Assembly (NCBI RefSeq): GCF_016862895.1
Contig: NZ_BONV01000017.1
Coordinates: 151,502-215,501, forward strand
Length of the DNA: 64,000 nucleotides
DNA from: Planotetraspora kaengkrachanensis
Lineage (GTDB): Bacteria > Actinomycetota > Actinomycetes > Streptosporangiales > Streptosporangiaceae
Direction: 5' to 3'
Shown here: positions 1-7,697 of the stretch, piece after piece
Numbering within the stretch: position 1 is the stretch's first letter
Layout: the number at the start of each line of letters is the position of its first letter
Translations under genes and position numbers: made by a program
Notes under the pieces: generated by a model
What the model saw: the letters and a program-made list of their open reading frames with translations, nothing else
Database searches by the model: none
Told to the model about the DNA's origin: nothing

Positions 1-1
1 G

Positions 2-442
2 CTGCTGCTGTGCGTGGGCGGACTGCTCGGGCTCAGCCTCGGCACGCTCTACCAGAAGCGGTTCTGCGCCGACATGGACCTGCGCAGCGGCCAGGCCGTC
101 CAGTTGCTCGCGAGCGTGCCGGTCATCGGCGTGCTCGCGCTGACGGTGGAGAGCCCCCACGTGAGCGCGTGGGGGCCCTTCACGGCCGCCGTCCTGTGGC
201 TGGCCCTGGTCAACTCGATCGGCGCGTTCTCCCTGCTCTACCTGATGTTGCGCAGGTCTCAGGCGAGCCGGGCCAGCAGCCTGTTCTTCCTCACGCCCTC
301 GGTCACCGCCGTGATGGCCTGGGCGATCCTGAATCAGCCGCTGAGCCCGCTCATCGTGCTCGGCCTGGTGGTCAGCGGCTCCGGCGTCGCCCTCGCTACG
401 CGGAAGCCGTCCTCCGGCTCAGCCGTCCCAGCGCGAGCGTGA
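2..442 (+). CDS. EamA/DMT-family permease, C-terminal part (partial)
   Basis: The open frame runs in from the left edge, so only about the last 146 codons are present. It encodes hydrophobic segments separated by short loops. The tract LLYLMLRRSQASRASSLFF followed by LTPSVTAVMAW is typical of the second EamA repeat of drug/metabolite exporters in the inner membrane. The substrate cannot be told from sequence. The last 47 bp overlap the 3' end of the opposing NCS1 transporter gene, so the two genes converge with no spacer. Some other 10-TM DMT member is the only realistic alternative. Confidence 0.8.
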   Translation: MLLCVGGLLGLSLGTLYQKRFCADMDLRSGQAVQLLASVPVIGVLALTVESPHVSAWGPFTAAVLWLALVNSIGAFSLLYLMLRRSQASRASSLFFLTPSVTAVMAWAILNQPLSPLIVLGLVVSGSGVALATRKPSSGSAVPARA

Positions 443-1733
443 CCAGGCCGGCGACGAGGGAGGCGGCGAGCGCCGCGTTCGTCCACGGCTGGTGGGTGAA
501 GCCGACGGCCGAGCGGACGTTCTCCCAGATCGTGTCCCACCAGCCGACCGTCGGCGTCGCCGTGACGATCCAGTAGGCGCAGAAGCCGAGGACCCAGGGC
601 ACCACCATGAGCCACCTCGACGGGGCGTCCTCCGCGGTGTTCCAGCGCGAGGCGCCCCCGAGGAGGAAGTAGTCGACGGCGAGCACGGCGAACATCGGCA
701 CGAACACCGCGCCGATCACGCTGAGGAACGCGCCGTAGGAGTTCACGTCGGCGAACAGCGCGATGCCGATCGTGAACACGCCGATCACCACCGAGATGAT
801 CCGCCGGTCCACCCGCGGCATGAGGTTCTGCAGGGAGACCGTCGTCGAGTACACGTTGGCGAACGACTGGTCCGCCTCGCGCAGCACGAGGATGCCGAAG
901 AAGAGCGCGCCCAGCGGGGCGGCCACGAACGGGTCCCACACCTTGTCGGTGTCGTTGCCGACGAGGGCCAGGGCGGCGATGCCGAGGGCGAGACAGGCGA
1001 CCTGCGCGATCGTGTACCCGCCCACCACTCCCGCGAAGGCCGTACGGCTCGACCTGGAGTGCCGGGCGTAGTCGGCGGCCATGGGCACCCAGGAGACCGA
1101 CAGCGCGATCACGTAGTCGACCGCCGGGGCGAAGGCGTCCCACGATCCTTCGGACAGCGACGGTCCTCGGCTGAACAGCGCGACCGTCAGCCAGATCATC
1201 GAGACCACCACGCCGACGGTGACGTACCGGCGCAGCAGCCGGACCGATCCCAGGGGCCAGATCGTGAGCGCGATCGTCACCACCCCGGCCAGCGTCGCCC
1301 ACACCCAGTACGGCACGGCCGTGCCGAAGACCGCCTGCGCGCCCGTGGCGATGACCCACAGCTCGAAGGCCCCCCACCCGAGCATCTGCACGATGTTGAG
1401 AACGGTGGGGACGTACGACAGCCGCGCGCCGAACAGGCCGCGCAGCAGCACCATCGCGGGCTTGCCGGTCCGCACGCCGGGGATGGCGGCGAGGCCGACC
1501 ATCGCCGTGCCGATGAGGCTGCCGACGATTGCGGCGAGGACGGCGCCCGTGAAGGTCAGCGGCTTGCCGCCCAACGGGTCGAGCAGGAACAGCGCTCCCG
1601 AGAATCCGAGGAGACTGACTCCGAGGTTGGCCCAGAAGGCTCCCTGATCGAGCAGACCGAGGGTCTTCGGAGCCTTCTCCTCGAGCGTCAGCGGCACTTC
1701 CGCGTGCTGCGGATCGACAAGGGCGGACGTCAT
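396..1733 (-). CDS. cytX: NCS1-family permease, probable HMP/thiamine-precursor transporter CytX
   Basis: A 445-residue membrane protein of the nucleobase:cation symporter-1 family, with about 12 hydrophobic segments. After a short cytoplasmic N-terminus it shows GAFWANLGVSLLGFSGALF (TM1) and LLRGLFGARLSYVPTVLNIV, as in CodB/CytX proteins. By family it would import a nucleobase or a pyrimidine. The 5' leader is a recognisable TPP riboswitch, and in bacteria NCS1 genes under this switch are the CytX group, which import hydroxymethylpyrimidine for thiamine synthesis. The function is therefore inferred from regulation as well as family. ATG at 1733 follows GGGAG at good spacing. Thiamine pyrophosphate should repress it. 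Confidence 0.8.
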   Translation of the reverse strand: MTSALVDPQHAEVPLTLEEKAPKTLGLLDQGAFWANLGVSLLGFSGALFLLDPLGGKPLTFTGAVLAAIVGSLIGTAMVGLAAIPGVRTGKPAMVLLRGLFGARLSYVPTVLNIVQMLGWGAFELWVIATGAQAVFGTAVPYWVWATLAGVVTIALTIWPLGSVRLLRRYVTVGVVVSMIWLTVALFSRGPSLSEGSWDAFAPAVDYVIALSVSWVPMAADYARHSRSSRTAFAGVVGGYTIAQVACLALGIAALALVGNDTDKVWDPFVAAPLGALFFGILVLREADQSFANVYSTTVSLQNLMPRVDRRIISVVIGVFTIGIALFADVNSYGAFLSVIGAVFVPMFAVLAVDYFLLGGASRWNTAEDAPSRWLMVVPWVLGFCAYWIVTATPTVGWWDTIWENVRSAVGFTHQPWTNAALAASLVAGLVTLALGRLSRRTASA

Positions 1734-1740
1734 CGCACAC

Positions 1741-1838
1741 TCCCTACGCCGGCATTATCCGGACAGGTTCAGGCGGTCGGCGGCGCGCCTCGTGGAGGAG
1801 CCGCCCTCTCAGCCCGGTATCGCCCGAGCTCCCGCGGT
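1741..1838 (-). ncRNA. TPP riboswitch (THI element)
   Basis: Reading the minus strand just upstream of the NCS1 gene, the conserved THI-box blocks occur in order: GGGCTGAGAGGG, a variable hairpin arm (CGGCTCCTCC to CGCGCCGCCG), then ACCGCCTGAACCTGTCCGG directly followed by ATAATGCCGGCGTAGGGA. These are the pyrimidine-sensing and pyrophosphate-sensing helices of the TPP aptamer. The 3' end of the aptamer (GTAGGGAG) contains the Shine-Dalgarno of the downstream gene. This suggests translational control by hiding the SD when TPP is bound. Confidence 0.93.
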
Positions 1839-1856
1839 ATTTAAATGTTGAACGGG

Positions 1857-1885
1857 ATTATGACATCTGATCCAGGATTGTCCAA
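1857..1885 (-). promoter_or_regulatory. Sigma-70-like promoter for the TPP riboswitch/NCS1 transcript
   Basis: On the minus strand TTGGAC is followed after 17 bases by CATAAT. The predicted start of transcription, near 1849, lies about 10 bases before the riboswitch aptamer, the expected geometry. It sits directly after the rhodanese stop codon, so the transporter is transcribed separately from the gene upstream. Confidence 0.65.
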
Positions 1886-1891
1886 AGGTGC

Positions 1892-2215
1892 TCAGGCGAC
1901 GAACGGGGGCTGGCCGGTCTCGCTCACCATCGGCAACCCCGCGGCCGCCCAGGACTGCATACCGCCGTCGACGTTGATCGCCTCCCAGCCGACGTGGTTG
2001 AGCCAGGCGGTCGCGTGGGCGGACCGGCCGCCCACCCGGCAGATCACGTAGACCGTCCGGCCCTGGGGCACTTCGGCGACCCGGTTCTGCAGGTCGCCCA
2101 GGGGGATATGTGCGGCGGCCGGGGCATGGCCGGCCCGCCACTCGTCGATTTCACGCACGTCGAGCAGGTAAGCGTCGTCGGGAACGGCTTTCGCCTCAAC
2201 CTCAGGCATCGTCAT
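1892..2215 (-). CDS. Single-domain rhodanese-like protein
   Basis: A protein of about 107 residues consisting of one rhodanese domain: AYLLDVREIDEWRAGHAPAA at the N-terminus and the active-site loop CRVGGRS, where the cysteine would carry the persulfide. The end WAAAGLPM is typical of free-standing rhodaneses that act as sulfur carriers in the cytoplasm. The frame stays open upstream to 2371, but that extension is arginine- and alanine-rich and lacks domain sequence. ATG at 2215 (or 2209) is therefore chosen, although no strong ribosome binding site is seen. The sulfur donor and acceptor are unknown. Confidence 0.85.
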   Translation of the reverse strand: MTMPEVEAKAVPDDAYLLDVREIDEWRAGHAPAAAHIPLGDLQNRVAEVPQGRTVYVICRVGGRSAHATAWLNHVGWEAINVDGGMQSWAAAGLPMVSETGQPPFVA

Positions 2216-2414
2216 GAGTTCATTGTGCGGCTTTGCGCGGAGAGCTCGGGCCGCCTTGGCCGGACGGCGGCGCCAGAGGGCGGAATGGAACGCGCCAGGA
2301 CGGCCCCCACCCCGAACTGGAGCCGCCCGAAACCCGCGCCGACCAGCTGGAGCTCCCGAAACGACCATCACGCCGCCGTGGTCCGTGTGACGCCTGTTCG
2401 AGGGGCTCGATCAG

Positions 2415-3293
2415 CTATTTGAGCAGTCTGGACATGCGGCGGTCCGCGAGGGGCTTGCCGCCCGTCTGGCACGTCGGGCAGTACTGCAGGGACGAGTCGG
2501 CGAACGACACCTCCCTGATCGTGTCGCCGCACACGTCGCACTTCTCCCCGGTACGGCCGTGCACGCGGAGACCGGACTTCTTCTCCGCCTTGAGGTCCTT
2601 GGCGGCGAGTCCCCTCGCCCGGCCGACCGCGTCGCGGAGGGTCGTCACGATCGCCTCGTGCAGACCGGCGATCTGCTCGTCGGTCAACGATGCGGCGATC
2701 TTGAACGGCGACATCTTCGCGACGTGGAGCACCTCGTCGGAGTAGGCGTTGCCGATCCCCGCGATCACCTTCTGGTCGCGCAGGAGCCCCTTGATCTGTG
2801 TGCGGTTCCCATCCACGATCCGCTTGAGCACCTCGGGGGTGAACTCCTCGGCGAGCGGGTCCGGACCGAGGCCGGCGATGCCGGGGACCTCGGCCGGATC
2901 CCTCACCACGTAGACGGCCAGGCGCTTTTGCGTACCGGCCTCGGTGAGCTCGAACCCGGGAGCCTGGCCGTCGTCTCCGGGCGACAGCCGTACGCGGACG
3001 GCGAGGGGACCCTTGCCGGGGCGGACGGGCTTGGCGCCCGTGAGGTCTTCGCGCCAGCGCAACCATCCGCCACGGGCGAGGTGCGTGATGAAGTGCACCC
3101 CGTCGCAGTCGATGTCGAGGAACTTGCCGTGCCGGGAAACTCCGGTGACGGTCACCCCGCCGAGCGCGCTCACCGGGGGGTCGACCGTCTTCAGCGCCTG
3201 GAAGGCCACCACGTCGACGCCGAGGACCGCACGCCCCACGGCTCGCTCACGGAGGAATTCCGCCAGCGCCTCCACCTCGGGTAGCTCGGGCAT
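2415..3293 (-). CDS. Fpg/Nei-family DNA glycosylase
   Basis: A 292-residue base-excision repair enzyme of the formamidopyrimidine-glycosylase/endonuclease VIII family. The N-terminus MPELPEVE carries the catalytic Pro2 and Glu3, Lys57 is present in SRHGKFL, the H2TH region includes GIGNAYSDEVL, and a C-terminal zinc finger uses Cys252, 255, 272 and 275. The odd point is the finger loop: where classical Fpg has the DNA-binding Gln-Arg pair, this protein has Asp-Ser-Ser, and 16 residues follow the last zinc ligand pair. It may therefore differ from MutM in lesion preference. ATG at 3293 begins the conserved PELPEV, so the start is secure. Confidence 0.9.
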   Translation of the reverse strand: MPELPEVEALAEFLRERAVGRAVLGVDVVAFQALKTVDPPVSALGGVTVTGVSRHGKFLDIDCDGVHFITHLARGGWLRWREDLTGAKPVRPGKGPLAVRVRLSPGDDGQAPGFELTEAGTQKRLAVYVVRDPAEVPGIAGLGPDPLAEEFTPEVLKRIVDGNRTQIKGLLRDQKVIAGIGNAYSDEVLHVAKMSPFKIAASLTDEQIAGLHEAIVTTLRDAVGRARGLAAKDLKAEKKSGLRVHGRTGEKCDVCGDTIREVSFADSSLQYCPTCQTGGKPLADRRMSRLLK

Positions 3294-3424
3294 GCCCCCA
3301 CAGTAATCCGCGCGCGTCCCCGTGGGCGAGGACCCGACGCGAGCCGCTGAGCCGTCAGCCGGGCGTCAGGGCATGCCCAGAGCGAGCTCGCGCCCCGGCC
3401 GCCGGCCCGGGGTCGCACACGCGA

Positions 3425-3448
3425 GGGCCGTTCCGGAGGGAACGGCCC
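3425..3448 (-). terminator. Hairpin terminator after the LCP gene
   Basis: A perfect 10-bp inverted repeat, GGGCCGTTCC and GGAACGGCCC with a four-base loop, begins 12 bases after the LCP stop codon. There is no T-run, as is common for actinomycete terminators. Confidence 0.6.
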
Positions 3449-3460
3449 CGGCGCGCGTCG

Positions 3461-4960
3461 TCACTTGGTGATGGTGTCCTTCGGGATGGGCTTGTCCTCG
3501 GCGAGGGCGTCGAACAGGCGCACCGCCTTGGCCGTGTCCCACTTCACCACTGCCGCGCCGTTGATCGTGGGCAGCGAGCCGATGGGCACGGCGGTGGTCA
3601 CCGGGCCGCCCTTCATCGCGAGGCCGACCGAGAGCAGGTTGAACAGGCCCGAGTCCGGGTCGACGGCGACGGAGTCCGCCGCGCTCAGCGCCAGCGGAAC
3701 GGACGTGAACGGGTTGAGCAGCGTGCCGGGGCTCGCCGCCTTCTGCACGACCGCGGAGAAGAACTGACGCTGCCGCTGGGTGCGGTCGAAGTCGGGGATG
3801 GCGCCGGTCTTGCGCGTCCGGACGTAGCCGAGCGCGGTCCCGCCGTCCATGTCCTGGCAACCCTTCTTCAGGTTGATCCCAGCCTTCTTGTCCTTGATGT
3901 TCTGCTTCACGCAGATGTTCACGCCGCCGACCGCGTCGACGATGCCGACGAACCCGCCGAAGCCGATCTCCATGTAGTGGTCGATCCGGATCCCGGTGAC
4001 CTGCTCCACGGTCCTGGTCAGCAACTTCGGGCCGCCGAAGGCATAGGCGGCGTTCAGCTTGTCGTTGCCGTGCCCGGGGATCGGCACGTACGAGTCGCGG
4101 GGCAGGCTGACGAGCGTCGGCTGTCCGCTGTCCGGGATGTGGAGCAACATCATGGTGTCGGTCCGCTTGCCCACGGCCTTACCCGTGGCGAGCTTCTTGC
4201 GCTGCTCGGCCGACAGCCCCGCCCGGCTGTCCGAGCCGACGAGCAGCCAGTCCTCACCCGGAGTGGCCGCCGGCCTGCCGCTGTAGTCGGTGAACGCCTC
4301 GACCGTCTGCAGCTTGGAACCGATCCAGAAATATCCGCCCACGGTGGCGACGATCAGGACGACCAGCAGCACGGCGACGGACCGCAGCACGATCTTGCCG
4401 ATGTTCCGGGGGCGCCTGACGCCCCCGCCGCCACTCGAGGATCCCGGGACGTCTCCACCGGGCGGTCCGCCGTGCTGCCCGCCAAGCGGGCGGACGGGCG
4501 CCTGGCCCGATCGCGGCTTGCCGTACACCTTGGAGGTGACCCGAGGCGTGGTGTTCCCCAGGTCGTCACTCTCGGCGCGCGAGGCGGCCCCGCGAGCGGC
4601 GTCGGGGACGGGGTGCGCGGGCTGCCCCGCGGCCGTCCAGGCGTCCTCCGCGGGTGGCCGTGCCCGTCCGGCATCCCCCGCGGGTTGGCGCGCGCCCCAG
4701 GCGTCGTCCGCCGGCGGCCTCGACCAGGGGTCGCGCGCGGACGGTCCCGCCTGCCACGGATCGTCGACGGGTCGTGTCTCCGGCCGGGGGTCCGATGCGG
4801 ATCCGCCACCCGCCCAGGGGTCGTCCCGTCCCGCAGATCGGGGATCCTGCGGGGACCCTCCACGTGCCCACGGATCGTCGGCGGGCCGTCCCGCCGGTCG
4901 TGAGCCGCCACCCCCGGGGCGGCGAAGCGCGCGAGTCGCGTCGTCGTCGTCCTCGGCCAC
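3461..4960 (-). CDS. LytR-CpsA-Psr (LCP) family cell-wall glycopolymer ligase
   Basis: A membrane-anchored LCP phosphotransferase of about 499 residues, which would attach lipid-linked glycopolymers to peptidoglycan outside the cell. A cytoplasmic N-terminal region of about 188 residues is Pro/Gly/Arg/Asp-rich and contains spaced D-D-P-W or D-A-W motifs (tryptophans near residues 31, 49, 69, 79, 88 and 108). One TM helix follows (about 189-211), then the LCP domain with LLVGSDSR, KRTDTMMLLHI and SLPRDSYV, the conserved Asp/Arg residues that hold pyrophosphate and Mg. GTG at 4960 is chosen because AAGGACGGGG precedes it and the upstream extension has poor codon use. A hairpin terminator follows. 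The repeat tail is unusual. Confidence 0.88.
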   Translation of the reverse strand: MAEDDDDATRALRRPGGGGSRPAGRPADDPWARGGSPQDPRSAGRDDPWAGGGSASDPRPETRPVDDPWQAGPSARDPWSRPPADDAWGARQPAGDAGRARPPAEDAWTAAGQPAHPVPDAARGAASRAESDDLGNTTPRVTSKVYGKPRSGQAPVRPLGGQHGGPPGGDVPGSSSGGGGVRRPRNIGKIVLRSVAVLLVVLIVATVGGYFWIGSKLQTVEAFTDYSGRPAATPGEDWLLVGSDSRAGLSAEQRKKLATGKAVGKRTDTMMLLHIPDSGQPTLVSLPRDSYVPIPGHGNDKLNAAYAFGGPKLLTRTVEQVTGIRIDHYMEIGFGGFVGIVDAVGGVNICVKQNIKDKKAGINLKKGCQDMDGGTALGYVRTRKTGAIPDFDRTQRQRQFFSAVVQKAASPGTLLNPFTSVPLALSAADSVAVDPDSGLFNLLSVGLAMKGGPVTTAVPIGSLPTINGAAVVKWDTAKAVRLFDALAEDKPIPKDTITK

Positions 4961-5205
4961 GTGAATCCCCGTCCTTAGTGCCTTGACCTCGATGTGGGCG
5001 GCCACCGCCCCTGCCTTGAACGGTACGTCTCCATCCTCGCGGGAACGCAGATCGCTCACCAAGCTTTTCCCGCGAAAGGTACCCAGACCATCTCGTACCG
5101 GCCAACTAAGAGACACCGGAAACACCTGAGCCGACGCAGCCGTTACGGTATTAGACCTCCGCTCGAAAGGATTACCGTGTCCGGCTCGGACCCGTGGAGT
5201 ACTTG

Positions 5206-5223
5206 CCCGTGCGTATGCACGGG
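5206..5223. promoter_or_regulatory. Short inverted repeat before the CNNM operon
   Basis: CCCGTGC and GCACGGG flank GTAT, 27 bases before the first CNNM start codon. It is placed where a repressor or a leader hairpin could act. The 290-base gap between the divergent LCP and CNNM genes shows nothing else definite. Confidence 0.3.
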
Positions 5224-5250
5224 ATCGCTTGATCATTCGGTCGACGCGCG

Positions 5251-6696
5251 ATGAGCGCCGCCGCAGGCCTACTGGCCGTCCTCATCCTCACCCTCGCCAC
5301 CGGTTACTTCGTCGCGCAGGAGTTCGCCTTCGTGGCGTCCGACCGGGGCGCACTGCGTGACCAGGCGGCGAGTGGCGACGCCGCCGCCCGCCGGGCCCTC
5401 GAGGTCACCGGCCGCCTGTCCTTCATGTTGTCGGGCGCGCAACTGGGCATCACCGTCACCACCCTGCTCGTGGGCTTCGTCGCCCAACCGGCGATCGCCG
5501 ACGTCATCAGGAGCCCGCTGAGGGACCTCGGCGTGCCGGACACGGTGGTTGCCGGACTCGCCGTCGCCATCGGTGTCGCCGTCGCGACGATCATACAGAT
5601 GATCTTCGGTGAGCTCGCGCCCAAGAACGTCGGCATCGCCCGTCCCGAGGCGGTCGCGAAGTTCCTCGCCCGCTCCACGCTGCTCTATCTGAAGATCGCC
5701 GGTCCGGTGATCCACCTGTTCGACGCGGCCGCGACCAGGCTCGTCCGCCTCGTGGGCATCGAGCCCGTCGAGGAGCTCGAACACGGTGCGACGCCCGACG
5801 AGCTGTCCCGCATCGTGGCCGACTCCGCCTCGGCGGGCGAGGTGCCGCCGCGGCTGGCCGAGCTCCTGAAGCGGTCGCTCGAGTTCGGCGACCACGTCGC
5901 CGAGGACGTCATGGTCCCCCGCCCCCGGGTGGTCTCGCTGCGCGCGGACCGGCCGGTCGCCGACCTGCTCCAGAGCCTGCGCGAGCACGGCCGCTCGCGA
6001 TACCCCGTGCTCGGGACCGACACCGACGACGTGGTCGGCGTCACCGGCGTGCGGGAGTACCTGGAGGCCGGGTCTCCCTCCGCCGGCCTCATCGGCGACC
6101 TCACCCGCCCGCCCCTGCTGGTCCCCACGACGCTCCCCCTGCCCCAGCTGCTCCGGCGCATGTCCGCGTCGGGCGACACGTTCGCGTGCGTGATCGACGA
6201 GTACGGCGGGCTGGCCGGCGTGCTGACCATCGAGGACCTCGCGGAGGAGCTCGTCGGCGAACTGGTCGACGAAAACGACCCCGAGCCCCTCGGCGTCGTA
6301 CGCCACCGGGACGGGACGTGGGACGTGCCGGGCACGCTCCGCCTCGACGAGGTCGAGCGCGCCACCGGCGTGGCCCTCCCCGAGAGCGAGGACTACGAGA
6401 CGATCGCCGGCCTGGTGCTCGCCTCCCTCGGCCGGATCGCCGAGCCGGGGGACGAGGTCACCACCGCCGTCGCCCAGGAGGCCGACCTGTTCCGCGACGA
6501 CGAGCCGGAAGTCCACCGGGCCAGGCTCAAGGTCCTGAGCGTCCACCGCCACGTCCCCGAATGGGTGCGGCTCGGGCTCCACGACGAGGAGGCGGACGGC
6601 GAGCGGCCCGGCGAGGAGCCCGCGGCCGACAACGACAACCACGTCGACTACGCGCCCGAGCTCTTCTCCGCCCTGTTCCAGGGGAGGCCCGCATGA
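5251..6696 (+). CDS. CNNM/CorC-HlyC family transmembrane protein (DUF21-CBS pair-CorC_HlyC)
   Basis: A 481-residue inner-membrane protein. It has a DUF21 domain with several TM helices (to about residue 160, including LSGAQLGITVTTLLVGF and FGELAPKN), a cytoplasmic CBS pair (about 205-335, VMVPRPRVVSL to CVIDEYGGLAGVLTIEDL), and a CorC_HlyC domain that binds FAD-like folds in relatives (about 350-435). Members are implicated in Mg or Co transport; older annotation as hemolysin is misleading. No clear ribosome binding site precedes the ATG. Its stop overlaps the start of the next gene, so the two are translationally coupled. Confidence 0.9.
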   Translation: MSAAAGLLAVLILTLATGYFVAQEFAFVASDRGALRDQAASGDAAARRALEVTGRLSFMLSGAQLGITVTTLLVGFVAQPAIADVIRSPLRDLGVPDTVVAGLAVAIGVAVATIIQMIFGELAPKNVGIARPEAVAKFLARSTLLYLKIAGPVIHLFDAAATRLVRLVGIEPVEELEHGATPDELSRIVADSASAGEVPPRLAELLKRSLEFGDHVAEDVMVPRPRVVSLRADRPVADLLQSLREHGRSRYPVLGTDTDDVVGVTGVREYLEAGSPSAGLIGDLTRPPLLVPTTLPLPQLLRRMSASGDTFACVIDEYGGLAGVLTIEDLAEELVGELVDENDPEPLGVVRHRDGTWDVPGTLRLDEVERATGVALPESEDYETIAGLVLASLGRIAEPGDEVTTAVAQEADLFRDDEPEVHRARLKVLSVHRHVPEWVRLGLHDEEADGERPGEEPAADNDNHVDYAPELFSALFQGRPA

Positions 6697-7697
6697 GCGA
6701 GTTCGGCGCGATCCTGCTCGGCGTCTTCCTGCTGATCGCCAACGGCTTCTTCGTGGCCACCGAGTTCGCCCTGGTGTCCTCGAAGCGGCACCGCCTGGAG
6801 GAGGCGGCGCTGTCCGGCGGCAACCTGGTCAAGCTGGCCGCCCGCGGAGCCGTCCGCGGGGGCAGGCAGCTGCCGTTGATGCTCGCCGGCGCCCAGCTCG
6901 GCATCACGCTGTCGTCCCTGGGACTCGGCATGGTCGCGGAGCCCGCCATCGAGCACGTGCTCGAGCCTGTGCTCGGCCTCCTGCCCGAGTCGGCGCGCAC
7001 CCCCGTCGCCTACGTGGTGGCGCTCGCGCTCGTGACCTTCCTCCACATGGTCGTGGGGGAGATGGCGCCCAAGTCGTGGGCGCTGACCCGCCCCGAGCGG
7101 GCCGCGATGGCTCTGGCGCTGCCGTTCCGCGGCTTCACGTGGGTCGTCCGCCCCCTGCTCGCCGTGCTGAACGGCGCGACCAACGGGCTGCTGCGGCTGT
7201 TCGGCGTCCGGCCGCGCGACGAGCTGGCCACGACGCGCACGCCGCACCAGCTCGCCATGCTGGTCGCCGAGTCGGGCCGGATGGGCATGCTCGACCGGGA
7301 CGAGCACGATCTGCTCACGCGGGCTCTGCGGGTCCAGTCGCAGACGATCGAGCGGCTGACGGTGCCGCTCGACGAGGCGCCCGTGGTGTCCGTGGACGCG
7401 GACGACTTCCAGGCGCGGCAGACGGCGGCCCGCAGCGGGGATCTCCGCATGCTCGTCGTCTCACACCAGGACGTGGTCGGGGTCCTGCACGTCCGGGACG
7501 TGCTGGTCCAGCCGGGACGGCCACTGGCCGAACTCGCCACCCCGGCCCCCCGGCTCCCGAGCGTGACGACGGTGCCCGACGCCGTGACGGTGCTCCAGGA
7601 CGCCCACGCGGAGCTGGGACTGGTGACCGACAGGAACGGCGAGGCGATCGGGATGATCAGTCTGGCGACACTGGTCGGCGAACTGCTCGCGGCGTGA
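6693..7697 (+). CDS. Second CNNM-family transmembrane protein (DUF21-CBS)
   Basis: A 334-residue paralogue of the preceding gene, starting within ATGA at its stop codon. It has the DUF21 domain (ANGFFVATEFALVSSKRHRL, LAGAQLGITLSSLGLGMV, GEMAPKSWAL) and a CBS region (about 215-330). The C-terminal CorC_HlyC domain present in its partner is missing: the protein ends right after GMISLATLVGELL. Tandem long/short CNNM pairs are common in actinobacteria and may form a hetero-oligomer, which is inference. The last 41 bp overlap the 3' end of the convergent MFS gene. Confidence 0.88.
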   Translation: MSEFGAILLGVFLLIANGFFVATEFALVSSKRHRLEEAALSGGNLVKLAARGAVRGGRQLPLMLAGAQLGITLSSLGLGMVAEPAIEHVLEPVLGLLPESARTPVAYVVALALVTFLHMVVGEMAPKSWALTRPERAAMALALPFRGFTWVVRPLLAVLNGATNGLLRLFGVRPRDELATTRTPHQLAMLVAESGRMGMLDRDEHDLLTRALRVQSQTIERLTVPLDEAPVVSVDADDFQARQTAARSGDLRMLVVSHQDVVGVLHVRDVLVQPGRPLAELATPAPRLPSVTTVPDAVTVLQDAHAELGLVTDRNGEAIGMISLATLVGELLAA

